DNA from: Phycisphaerales bacterium
Lineage (GTDB): Bacteria > Planctomycetota > Phycisphaerae > Phycisphaerales > SM1A02
Direction: 5' to 3'
Assembly: GCA_029242715.1 (NCBI GenBank)
Contig: JAQWTL010000033.1
Span: forward strand, 62,001 to 126,000
Length of the DNA stretch: 64,000 bases
Shown here: positions 45,304-53,064 of the stretch, in pieces
Layout of the letters: each line of letters opens with the position of its first letter
Position numbering within the stretch: the stretch's first letter is position 1
The notes under the pieces: generated by a model
Told to the model about the DNA's origin: nothing
Databases searched by the model: none
Seen by the model: the letters and a program-made list of their open reading frames with translations, nothing else
Program-made: the position numbers and the translations under genes

Positions 45304-45321
45304 GAAACGAGAATTATCGAC

Positions 45322-47421
45322 ATGCCCACCATCCAACTCCCTGACGGTTCAACTCGAGAATTTGACCAGGCTGTTACCCCGGCACAGGTGGCCGAGGACA
45401 TCGGCCCCGGACTTGCCCAGTCGGCCATCGGCGCCAAGCTCAATGGCGACCTTGTTGACCTGCAGACCCCCATTGATGAAGACGCTTCCCTGGCCATCGT
45501 GACCGCACGCAAGGGGGAAAGTGATTCCAGTGATGACGCCCTCTGGCTGATACGCCACAGTGCGGCCCATGTCATGGCGGAAGCCATTCAGCGAATCTGG
45601 CCGGATGTCCAGCTGGTCTACGGACCACCAGTAGAAGGCGGCTTCTACTACGACATGTGGTTGCCAGAAGATTCGAGGATCAGCAGCGATGACTTCGAAC
45701 GCATCGAAGCCGAGATGAAATCGATTGTTGATGAAAAACGACCCTTCACCCGTTATGAGATGAACGCCAAGGAAGGCCTTGCCAAGCTCCAATCAGAAGG
45801 CAGCAAGTACAAGATCGATAATGCCCAACGGGCCGTCGAGGCCGGTTCGGATGAGTTGTCCTGGTATGCAACTGGTGATCCGGGCAACAACTGGGAAGAT
45901 CTCTGCCGTGGCCCCCATGTGCCAAACACGGGTCGAATTGGTGCCTTCAAAGTCATGAGCATCGCCTCCAGCTACTGGCATGGCGACTCCAACTCTGACC
46001 GCCTCACCAGAATCTACGGGACCGCGTTCACCGACAAAAAACAACTCAAGCGTCACCTCAAGAGACTGGAAGAAGCACGGAAGCGTGATCACAGGGTGAT
46101 CGGCAAGCAGCTTGGGCTGTTCACAATCGATGATGCAGTCGGGCCTGGACTCATCCTCTGGAAACCTGCCGGCAGCGTCATCCGCCAGGCCCTTCAGGAC
46201 TTCATTTCAAAGCACACCTACAGACAAGGCTACGACCAGGTCTTCACCCCACACATTGGTCGCCTGGAGCTGTACCGCACATCCGGACACTTCCCCTACT
46301 ACCAGGAAAGCCAATATCCGCCCATCATCGAACGCGACCAGTTGTCGATGCTGGCTGCCGAGGGATGTACCTGTGGCGACCTTTCCAACCGCCTGCAGAC
46401 CGGCGAGGTCGAAGGCTATCTGCTGAAACCCATGAACTGCCCTCATCACATCAGGATCTATGCCAGTGAGCAAAGGTCCTACCGTGATCTCCCTGTCAGG
46501 CTGGCTGAGTTTGGGACGGTCTATCGTCACGAGCAGTCCGGGGAACTCAGCGGCATGCTCCGAGTACGTGGCTTTACTCAGGATGACGGGCATCTGTTCT
46601 GCATGCCTGAACAAATTGGTGACGAGGTCCAGGGCTGTCTGGAACTCGTCAAGATCATCTTCAAGACACTGGGGATGGACGACTACCGAATCCGCGTTGG
46701 CCTCCGAGATCCTGGCAGTGACAAGTATGTGGGTGATCCAGCCAACTGGGAACTGGCGGAAGCCGCCTGCATCCAGGCCGCAGAAGCCCTCGGCATGCCC
46801 TTCGAATCAGAAGAGGGCGAAGCCGCCTTCTACGGCCCGAAGATCGACTTCGTTGTTCGAGATGCCATCGGCCGGGACTGGCAACTCGGAACGGTTCAGG
46901 TCGACTACAACCTTCCTGAGCGATTCGAACTCACCTACATCGGCGCGGACAACACCGCCCACAGGCCCGTGATGATCCATCGAGCGCCCTTCGGTTCGAT
47001 GGAACGGTTCATTGGCTTCCTCATCGAGCATTTCGCCGGAGCCTTCCCCGCCTGGCTATCCCCTGAACAGGTCCGGGTTCTCCCCGTGAGCGAGAAAAGC
47101 CTGGACTATGCCCGCGAGGTCAGGAGCCACCTCCTGGAGCAGGATCTCCGGGTGGGGCTGGATGCCACTGATGAGCGACTGAATGCCAAAGTCCGCTCCG
47201 CTGCTGAACTCAAGATTCCCTACGTCCTGGTGGTTGGGCCAAGAGATGCCGAGAACCGCACCGTCAGCGTTCGTGTCCATGGCATTGAACGGGATTTAGG
47301 TGCGGTCGGACTGGATGCTTTCGTGGACGCCCTCGGCACGGAGGTCCGCGATCGTGGGCATGGAACCGCCATGAAGACGCTTTTTCCCGATTTGGAACCT
47401 GCCAAGGAGTCCAGTGACTGA
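45322..47421 (+). CDS. thrS: Threonine-tRNA ligase
   Basis: A 699-residue enzyme that charges tRNA-Thr. The N-terminal TGS domain (1-61), the second editing-type domain containing HSAAHVMAEAIQRIWPD near 78-94, the catalytic core with KPMNCPHH (zinc-binding Cys and His) and RVRGFTQDDGHLFC, and the C-terminal anticodon domain from about 590 are all present. ATG 45322 is used; the frame is open upstream to 45226 but the family begins with MPTIQLPDGS. The hairpin at 45278-45303 lies directly before it. Divergent from nrdR, followed by infC. Confidence 0.95.
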   Translation: MPTIQLPDGSTREFDQAVTPAQVAEDIGPGLAQSAIGAKLNGDLVDLQTPIDEDASLAIVTARKGESDSSDDALWLIRHSAAHVMAEAIQRIWPDVQLVYGPPVEGGFYYDMWLPEDSRISSDDFERIEAEMKSIVDEKRPFTRYEMNAKEGLAKLQSEGSKYKIDNAQRAVEAGSDELSWYATGDPGNNWEDLCRGPHVPNTGRIGAFKVMSIASSYWHGDSNSDRLTRIYGTAFTDKKQLKRHLKRLEEARKRDHRVIGKQLGLFTIDDAVGPGLILWKPAGSVIRQALQDFISKHTYRQGYDQVFTPHIGRLELYRTSGHFPYYQESQYPPIIERDQLSMLAAEGCTCGDLSNRLQTGEVEGYLLKPMNCPHHIRIYASEQRSYRDLPVRLAEFGTVYRHEQSGELSGMLRVRGFTQDDGHLFCMPEQIGDEVQGCLELVKIIFKTLGMDDYRIRVGLRDPGSDKYVGDPANWELAEAACIQAAEALGMPFESEEGEAAFYGPKIDFVVRDAIGRDWQLGTVQVDYNLPERFELTYIGADNTAHRPVMIHRAPFGSMERFIGFLIEHFAGAFPAWLSPEQVRVLPVSEKSLDYAREVRSHLLEQDLRVGLDATDERLNAKVRSAAELKIPYVLVVGPRDAENRTVSVRVHGIERDLGAVGLDAFVDALGTEVRDRGHGTAMKTLFPDLEPAKESSD

Positions 47422-47454
47422 GCCAGCCCAGGCCGGTCTTCCACGGGAATCGTG

Positions 47455-47483
47455 TTGCTGTAAACACACCTCCCCGGTAATCT
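47455..47483 (+). promoter_or_regulatory. Candidate promoter for infC
   Basis: TTGCTG at 47455-47460 and TAATCT at 47478-47483 are separated by 17 bases. They lie about 200 bases before the infC start and downstream of the thrS stop, so infC can have its own long leader. Match is moderate. Confidence 0.4.
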
Positions 47484-47629
47484 TTAGGCTTGGAGATGGA
47501 CATGGAGTCCTCCCCTCGAAGCAGCCAACCAGGAGCCATTGCATCCGTGCAAGCCCTCGAATACAGCCTGGCCCGAATGCACTCAGCATGAGGTGCTGCT
47601 TCCCTTCAAATTGGTTCGCATACAACGCG

Positions 47630-47649
47630 TCATCGCAGAGTCGCGATGA
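47630..47649 (+). promoter_or_regulatory. Hairpin in the infC leader just before its ribosome site
   Basis: TCATCGC (47630-47636) pairs with GCGATGA (47643-47649) around AGAGTC. The stem ends 21 bases before the GGAG at 47671-47674. It could modulate ribosome binding at infC, whose start codon already depends on IF3 in other bacteria. Confidence 0.4.
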
Positions 47650-47683
47650 TCGTCAATCACTATTCCTTCTGGAGAACTGAGTC

Positions 47684-48355
47684 ATCGCACGTCGCCGCTA
47701 CTTCCGCCCGCAGGAGAACATTCGAAACCTGCCCCGGATCAACGACCAGATCCGCAAATCGCCCATTCGCCTGATCGACGAGAACGAAGACATGATTGGT
47801 GTCGTCGATGTACGTGACGCCATTGATCGTGCCAAGGAAGCTGGACTCGACCTCGTCGAGGTCTCACCAGAATCCGATCCACCAGTCTGTCGCATCCTTG
47901 ACTTCGGCAAGTATCGCTATGAACAGTCGAAGAAAGAGAAGGCCAACAGGGCACGCTCCAAATCAGTGGAAATGAAGGAAGTTCGGCTTGGACGATCAAT
48001 GAAGATCGATCCGCATGACATTTCCATTCGACTCCAGCAAGCCAGAAAGTTCCTGATGGATGGACACAAGGTCCAGATCGTTCAGAACTTCCGTGGCCGT
48101 GAAATGCTGCATCGTGAACGTGGTCGTGACCGAATGGCAGACGTGATTGCAACTCTCGAGGACATCGCAAAGGTCGAGATGGAACCACGCATGGCTGGCA
48201 GGCGGATGAGCATCATCCTCTCACCGGACAAGAACAAGATCAGTCACATCCAGCGGCAGGAAGCATCCAAGGCGCCAGCAAAGGCACCAGCAGAGGCGCC
48301 ACCTGAGCAACCCGCTGCTTCTGATGACAGCACGACTGAACCTGCCGGCGAATGA
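47684..48355 (+). CDS. infC: Translation initiation factor IF-3, probable ATC start
   Basis: A 223-residue factor that keeps ribosomal subunits apart and checks the start codon. NLPRINDQIRKSPIRLIDEN near 16-35 and DLVEVSPESDPPVCRILDFGKYRYE near 55-80 are the N-terminal domain; KEVRLGRSMKIDPHDISIRLQQARKFL near 101-127 begins the C-terminal domain; an Ala/Pro/Glu tail follows. No ATG, GTG or TTG exists between the in-frame stop at 47678 and the conserved region. The second sense codon, ATC at 47684, lies 9 bases after GGAG, as in species where infC starts with AUU or AUC and IF-3 represses its own translation. An ATG at 47792 would delete the N-terminal part. rpmI and rplT do not follow. Confidence 0.92.
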   Translation: MARRRYFRPQENIRNLPRINDQIRKSPIRLIDENEDMIGVVDVRDAIDRAKEAGLDLVEVSPESDPPVCRILDFGKYRYEQSKKEKANRARSKSVEMKEVRLGRSMKIDPHDISIRLQQARKFLMDGHKVQIVQNFRGREMLHRERGRDRMADVIATLEDIAKVEMEPRMAGRRMSIILSPDKNKISHIQRQEASKAPAKAPAEAPPEQPAASDDSTTEPAGE

Positions 48356-48390
48356 AGCCGGTGGGTTGATCGGTACGCCCAAGAGCCCGG

Positions 48391-49929
48391 TCAGATCTCT
48401 CGTTTCGCCCAGCCACCATTGACGAACCTCGCCAGGAACATGATGGCGCGGATACCCAGTTCTCCGCAGAGGCCGAGCCAGATCCCCGGAAGCCCCCACT
48501 CGAAGTAGACACCGAGCAGCCAGGCAGCCGGCAAGCGGATCCCGTAGCTTGAGACGACTGTGATGATGAAGACCCATACAGTGTCACCCGTGCCTCTCAA
48601 GGCCTGACGGATGACCATCGACACGGCAAAGAACACCTGCGTCGCACCACATATGAGCAGCAGCTTCGGAACCACGGCCAGATGCAGTTCCTGAGTCGAA
48701 ATGATCCTGGTGAGTTCCTCACCCCAGATCATGAAGACGACTCCGATGAGACCCATCAGTACGACACCGATGCAAACGCAGAACCAGACCGCTCTTCGCG
48801 CCATGGCGATGTTGCCGGCACCCAGATACTGACCGGCAAGCGCCCCGGCAGCAATGCCGATGGCAAAGCCCGGCAGGAAGCTGAAGGCCTCCCATTGCAC
48901 AGCAATGATGTGTGCACCCTGCAATCCTTCACCTGACATCATCAGGCCAGTTGAATCCTGGCCGGTTTCCCCCATCATCGCCGTGCGGATCTCCTTGCCA
49001 GCAATCGAACCGATGAACCCCAGGACGATGATGTTGGCAATCCACATCGCAAGGCCTTCAAAGAAATTGGGGATGCCGATTCGGACAACCCTCCATGCGA
49101 TGGAAGGATGAAGTGTCATCAACTTCGGCTGAAGCCGAAGGTCTCTGATGCCTTTGAAGAGTATGAACAGGGTCAGAAAAGCTCCCACGCAGATACTGAT
49201 GAGACTTCCAAGCACGATCCCCAGCACTTCAAGATCAAAGCTGAAGGGATTTGCCAGCACCTGATCACCAAACTGAATGTCCGCCCCGGAGAGCATCCAG
49301 GAAGCGAAGACATTCACGATGTTGATGACCACGCTGATCAGGAAGGGCTTGAGCGTGTCACCGGCACCTTGCATGCACATGGCACCAACAATGATCACCC
49401 CGAAGAAAGGCATGGAGACCGCAAAGGTCTTGACATACTGATTGCAGAAAACGGTCGCCTGCTCGCCCAGGCCACCGATGCTTGCCAGATAGTCACTGCA
49501 AACCCACATGACCACACCACACAGGACGCCCCAGGCGACGCTCAATGACAACGCCTGGCCCAGGGCACGCTCCCCAAGGCCAACGTCACCAGCCCCCATG
49601 GATCGAGCAATGATGGCCTGTCCGCCAATGCCCAGTCCGGACATGGCGATGCCGATCAGCCAACCGACATAGGAACCCACACCAACACCATCAAGTGCTG
49701 CAATGACGATGTCTTTTGGCAAGTGACCGGCCAGGATCTTGTCCACGAGACCGACGAAGGCCGCCATGACCTGCTGCAGCAGGACGGGAAAGGCCACGAT
49801 GGCGATGGCAGCGCCCAGCGACTTGCCCGCCAGGCGGCCGGATTTGATCTCGCCAGAGGCTGTAGCGGGCGCCTCAATCAACTCGGTGGGGTCCGAGGCT
49901 GGGATGTCCTCGCGATGGGGATCTTCCAC
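48391..49929 (-). CDS. MATE-family multidrug/toxin exporter
   Basis: A 512-residue protein with an N-terminal polar stretch of about 35 residues and about twelve membrane segments. FPVLLQQVMAAFVGLVDKILAGHL near 48-71, GQAIIARSMGAGDVGLGERALGQ near 103-125 and GQYLGAGNIAMARRAV near 367-382 are MATE features, the repeats of the two halves. Substrate unknown; Na+ or H+ coupling is expected for the family. The start is a GTG at 49929. It ends the EF-G-like operon. Confidence 0.88.
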   Translation of the reverse strand: MEDPHREDIPASDPTELIEAPATASGEIKSGRLAGKSLGAAIAIVAFPVLLQQVMAAFVGLVDKILAGHLPKDIVIAALDGVGVGSYVGWLIGIAMSGLGIGGQAIIARSMGAGDVGLGERALGQALSLSVAWGVLCGVVMWVCSDYLASIGGLGEQATVFCNQYVKTFAVSMPFFGVIIVGAMCMQGAGDTLKPFLISVVINIVNVFASWMLSGADIQFGDQVLANPFSFDLEVLGIVLGSLISICVGAFLTLFILFKGIRDLRLQPKLMTLHPSIAWRVVRIGIPNFFEGLAMWIANIIVLGFIGSIAGKEIRTAMMGETGQDSTGLMMSGEGLQGAHIIAVQWEAFSFLPGFAIGIAAGALAGQYLGAGNIAMARRAVWFCVCIGVVLMGLIGVVFMIWGEELTRIISTQELHLAVVPKLLLICGATQVFFAVSMVIRQALRGTGDTVWVFIITVVSSYGIRLPAAWLLGVYFEWGLPGIWLGLCGELGIRAIMFLARFVNGGWAKREI

Positions 49930-49947
49930 GGGACTGATAGCCTAACG

Positions 49948-50931
49948 TCAGGGGCTTACAAGCACCTTGCGACCAGTCGCCAATTGCGGATCAACCAGTA
50001 CCGAGGGGACATCCTCCAGCCGTCGCCTCACGCCTACCAGGCTCACGACATCGACCTGATCGGTTGCGATGTGATTCAAGCCTTCCCGGACAGGGCCGAA
50101 GGAAGATCCCAGCAAGCGGACTTCAGAGTCCACCAGCCTCTGCAGATCAAGAGATGTGCCACCAGCCCCCATCACCTGTGGGGCAATCATCTGGATGATC
50201 GTCCCCCTGGGACGCACGAAGCCGAGTGTTGCTGCCACGGAAGCAGGATCACCAGTGCATTCCACGACGATGTCCTGGTCACCTCGAAGGCCTGCCTCCT
50301 CACGATGGCGATGTCGAATCCCCCATCGTTCGCATCGTTCCAGCAATTCAACATGCTCTCCAAGCACACGAACCGAAGCATTCAGGCGAACAAGGACCTG
50401 AGCGGTCAGCATCGCCAGGGCGTTATCACCAACGATCGTGACATAGGTCTGCCCTTCGATCCTGGCTTGCCTTGCAGCCTGAATCGCACGGGCTACTGGA
50501 ACGGCAAAGACTGCAGAATCATTGTCGACATGGTCGGGAATCTTCACCAGAGACTCGATCGGGACCACCAGTCGTTGCGACAGCCCTCCATCAGCACCAT
50601 CACGACCCATGATTCGACGTTCACGACAATGTGACCGCAAACCGGCTCCACACCACTGGCATGAACCGCAACTCAGCAGCGGATCAACCACCACCCTGGA
50701 ATCCAGCCACTCTTCAGAAGCCGCTTCAACTTGTCGCACCCTGCCGACGATCTCCTGGCCGGGAACTCCATTGAACGGCACGCGGCCCTGCCCGATGGCC
50801 GCATCAAGGTGGGACAAGCCGACGCGGTTGATGTCAACAAGAGCCTCCCCGGAAGCAGGCATCGGGTCGGGCCTGTTTTCAAGCTCGATCGTCCCATCTC
50901 GGACAACAACGCAACGATTGACCTCGGTCAC
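49948..50931 (-). CDS. Medium-chain dehydrogenase-like protein lacking catalytic zinc ligands
   Basis: A 327-residue protein of the alcohol-dehydrogenase fold. The structural zinc Cys are in place (CGSCQWCGAGLRSHC, 88-102), but the catalytic site differs from the family: GLSHLD has Ser40 where Cys is usual and PGQEIVG has Gln59 where His is usual. The nucleotide-binding loop reads TIVGDNALAML, also unlike GxGxxG. Activity as an alcohol dehydrogenase is doubtful; reductase or another redox role is possible. Overlaps the HEAT lipoprotein gene by ATGA. Confidence 0.8.
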   Translation of the reverse strand: MTEVNRCVVVRDGTIELENRPDPMPASGEALVDINRVGLSHLDAAIGQGRVPFNGVPGQEIVGRVRQVEAASEEWLDSRVVVDPLLSCGSCQWCGAGLRSHCRERRIMGRDGADGGLSQRLVVPIESLVKIPDHVDNDSAVFAVPVARAIQAARQARIEGQTYVTIVGDNALAMLTAQVLVRLNASVRVLGEHVELLERCERWGIRHRHREEAGLRGDQDIVVECTGDPASVAATLGFVRPRGTIIQMIAPQVMGAGGTSLDLQRLVDSEVRLLGSSFGPVREGLNHIATDQVDVVSLVGVRRRLEDVPSVLVDPQLATGRKVLVSP

Positions 50932-51842
50932 GGGGTGTTGTCCACCTTCTCAAGCTCCACGGTCGCCTCTTCACGCTCGAGCGCTTCTGGTGAAGGCGTC
51001 TCCTCCCACGTGCGACGTTCGTCGCGGGATCGCTTGCCAGTTGGCGTACCTGGCTTCTCCCAACTCATGTCGAGCCAGAAGGCCGCGTACTCCCACCAGG
51101 ACGAGTCTCGTGAGTAGGTCGGGAAGAAGTATTCACGCTGATCCTTGAATGCGGTTCCATTGGCAATCGCTGAGGAATACCAGGTCTGCCAGGTCACACG
51201 GTCCAGCCCGAATTTCTGACCCGTCAACATCCACAAGGACTCTGCAGCTTCGGTATTCACACTGAGTTCATTGGCATCCAGTGCAAAGAACAACATCTGA
51301 ACAACCCGATCCTCGGGATATTGCCCCAGGGCAACACAGACCGAGGCCCTCACTTCTCCATTCTCCTCCGAGTCCCGAATCGATTTTTCGAGAACGCTGA
51401 TCACTTCCGAGTTATGAAGTCTCTGAAGCGCCAAAGCGGCATACCACCGCACGGTCTCGTTCTTCTCGACCTGTTGACTGAGATAGGGCGCGATGAGCAT
51501 GGCATCCTTGGAATCTCCATGACGAGCCAAAGCCGTGATGGCTGCCGCCCGTACAAGGGGATCAGGATCGTTCTCGACATAATCGCGATACATCTTGAGA
51601 TAGGCCTCGACACCACCGAAGGGGGCATTGGCCAGCAGAACGACGCCCTCACGACGCAGGTCGGGGTTGTAAGGATCCAGAGCATCACGAGCCGCTTCAA
51701 TCGGCGACTTGGCAAAGAGGGTTTCACCGATGTCGTTGAAATCTTCCATGACACAGCCAGCAGTACATGCAAGGACAGCTGCTCCCAACAGCCCGAGCGC
51801 TGTCGAAAAACCGTGCCTGGATCTGTTCCTGATTGGCTTCAT
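50928..51842 (-). CDS. HEAT-repeat lipoprotein
   Basis: A 304-residue protein. Signal peptide with lipobox (LACTAGC, Cys30), then HEAT-like helical repeats, e.g. DPDPLVRAAAITALARHGDSKDAML near 92 and NETVRWYAALALQRLHNSEVISVLE near 127, then a Trp-rich region and a charged tail. Likely a scaffold on the cytoplasmic-membrane outer face. Coupled by ATGA overlaps to genes on both sides. Confidence 0.72.
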   Translation of the reverse strand: MKPIRNRSRHGFSTALGLLGAAVLACTAGCVMEDFNDIGETLFAKSPIEAARDALDPYNPDLRREGVVLLANAPFGGVEAYLKMYRDYVENDPDPLVRAAAITALARHGDSKDAMLIAPYLSQQVEKNETVRWYAALALQRLHNSEVISVLEKSIRDSEENGEVRASVCVALGQYPEDRVVQMLFFALDANELSVNTEAAESLWMLTGQKFGLDRVTWQTWYSSAIANGTAFKDQREYFFPTYSRDSSWWEYAAFWLDMSWEKPGTPTGKRSRDERRTWEETPSPEALEREEATVELEKVDNTP

Positions 51843-53038
51843 CTGTTCAATCCTCCAGGAGAGCCCTTGCCCCCGTCAGTGCTGCGGGGATCCTCTGCAA
51901 TCTCATTGGCTCGTTCTCGCAACCGTTCCATCATCTCACCAACTTCATCTGCCATCGTATCCATCGGATACTCCATCGTGATTCGTTCACCACATCGCAC
52001 GGCTTCCTGCCAATCATGCCCGGAAACGGCATCACGAAACTGCTTTTTCAAGAGCCTGCGATGTTCTGCGATGACCTCCTGGGCAGAAGACCGCAAGGCC
52101 TCGGCTTCCTCCCGTTCAAGATACCGATCGAGCTCTCGGAGCAGGTTCATGGATCGCTCTGTATCACCTGCGGCGACAGCCCCATCAAACTCCACTTGAA
52201 GTGACTGTTTTCGCTCTTTGATGACCACTTCGATGTTGTGCTCCAGTTCCTCAAGCTGCGGCGAATCCGGGTAGAGCCGATGCAGACGGATTGCGAGTTG
52301 GCGAGCTCTTCGCCAACGCCCTGCACTCAGGAGGCGATGGACCTCCGTGACCTGCTGCTGGATGTCCTCGGACAACGCTGCATTTCTCAGTTCAAGCACT
52401 CGAGAGCGGGCCGTATCAGCCTCCTCGTTGTACCCAAAGAGTTTTTCCATGTCCTGGCACAGGACCAGGGCAGCGTTGAAATCCCCACGATTGACATCGT
52501 TCTCGATGGTGCGGCGAAGCAGTTCCAGTTCTCGCTCACGGTAAAGCACACGACGAGCTGTATCACTGAGCATGGACTGCTTGTGGATTTCAGCAAGCAT
52601 GCTGAGCACTGCAGCATTGCCGTTCTCTGGTGCCCCACCTGAAACCACCCGGGACCAGATCGCAGTCGAACAGAAGGCGATGATGAGGAAGAGGCCACCC
52701 ATTCCATACAACACAACGGCAACTATCTGCTCAGGGGACTGCGTCATGACGTACCCCATGCCAAGAAACATGAGACCGATGACTCCCGCGAACCACAACA
52801 ATGGCGCCTCATACTGCTCGAACAAGACACCGACGATCACGCCGGCTATTGCAAGAATCGCAGCCCCCAGCAGAAAGGCGCCAATCCAGTTCTCAGGCGA
52901 AAGTTTCGCCTGGCCCGGGAACCGCTCACTGATGTAGTCGAATCCAATCCAGATCATGAACAGGCAGATCAGCAAGACGCTGATCACCGGCAAAGTCCGG
53001 AACTGCAACCGCAGGGAAGAGGAAGGCTGTCCATTCAC
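51839..53038 (-). CDS. Membrane protein with C-terminal TPR-like region
   Basis: A 399-residue protein. Four hydrophobic segments lie at about 16-35, 49-71, 78-97 and 104-127. The rest is helical with TPR-like pairs (NVNRGDFNAALVLCQDMEKLFG, LSAGRWRRARQLAIRLHRLYPDSPQ, DAVSGHDWQEAVRCGERITMEYP). The start is a GTG at 53038. The gap to the EF-G-like stop is 26 bases. Function unknown. Confidence 0.65.
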   Translation of the reverse strand: MNGQPSSSLRLQFRTLPVISVLLICLFMIWIGFDYISERFPGQAKLSPENWIGAFLLGAAILAIAGVIVGVLFEQYEAPLLWFAGVIGLMFLGMGYVMTQSPEQIVAVVLYGMGGLFLIIAFCSTAIWSRVVSGGAPENGNAAVLSMLAEIHKQSMLSDTARRVLYRERELELLRRTIENDVNRGDFNAALVLCQDMEKLFGYNEEADTARSRVLELRNAALSEDIQQQVTEVHRLLSAGRWRRARQLAIRLHRLYPDSPQLEELEHNIEVVIKERKQSLQVEFDGAVAAGDTERSMNLLRELDRYLEREEAEALRSSAQEVIAEHRRLLKKQFRDAVSGHDWQEAVRCGERITMEYPMDTMADEVGEMMERLRERANEIAEDPRSTDGGKGSPGGLNR

Positions 53039-53064
53039 GAAATCAGTGTAACCGGCCCGCCAGA

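Noticed and set aside
45149-45321. T-box riboswitch for thrS
   Set aside because: The conserved T-box sequence and a specifier-loop layout were not found; only a simple hairpin is present.
47496-47591. A 31-codon upstream frame in the infC leader
   Set aside because: No convincing ribosome site and no run of one amino acid as in attenuator peptides. It may be chance; the leader hairpin is kept as the better candidate.
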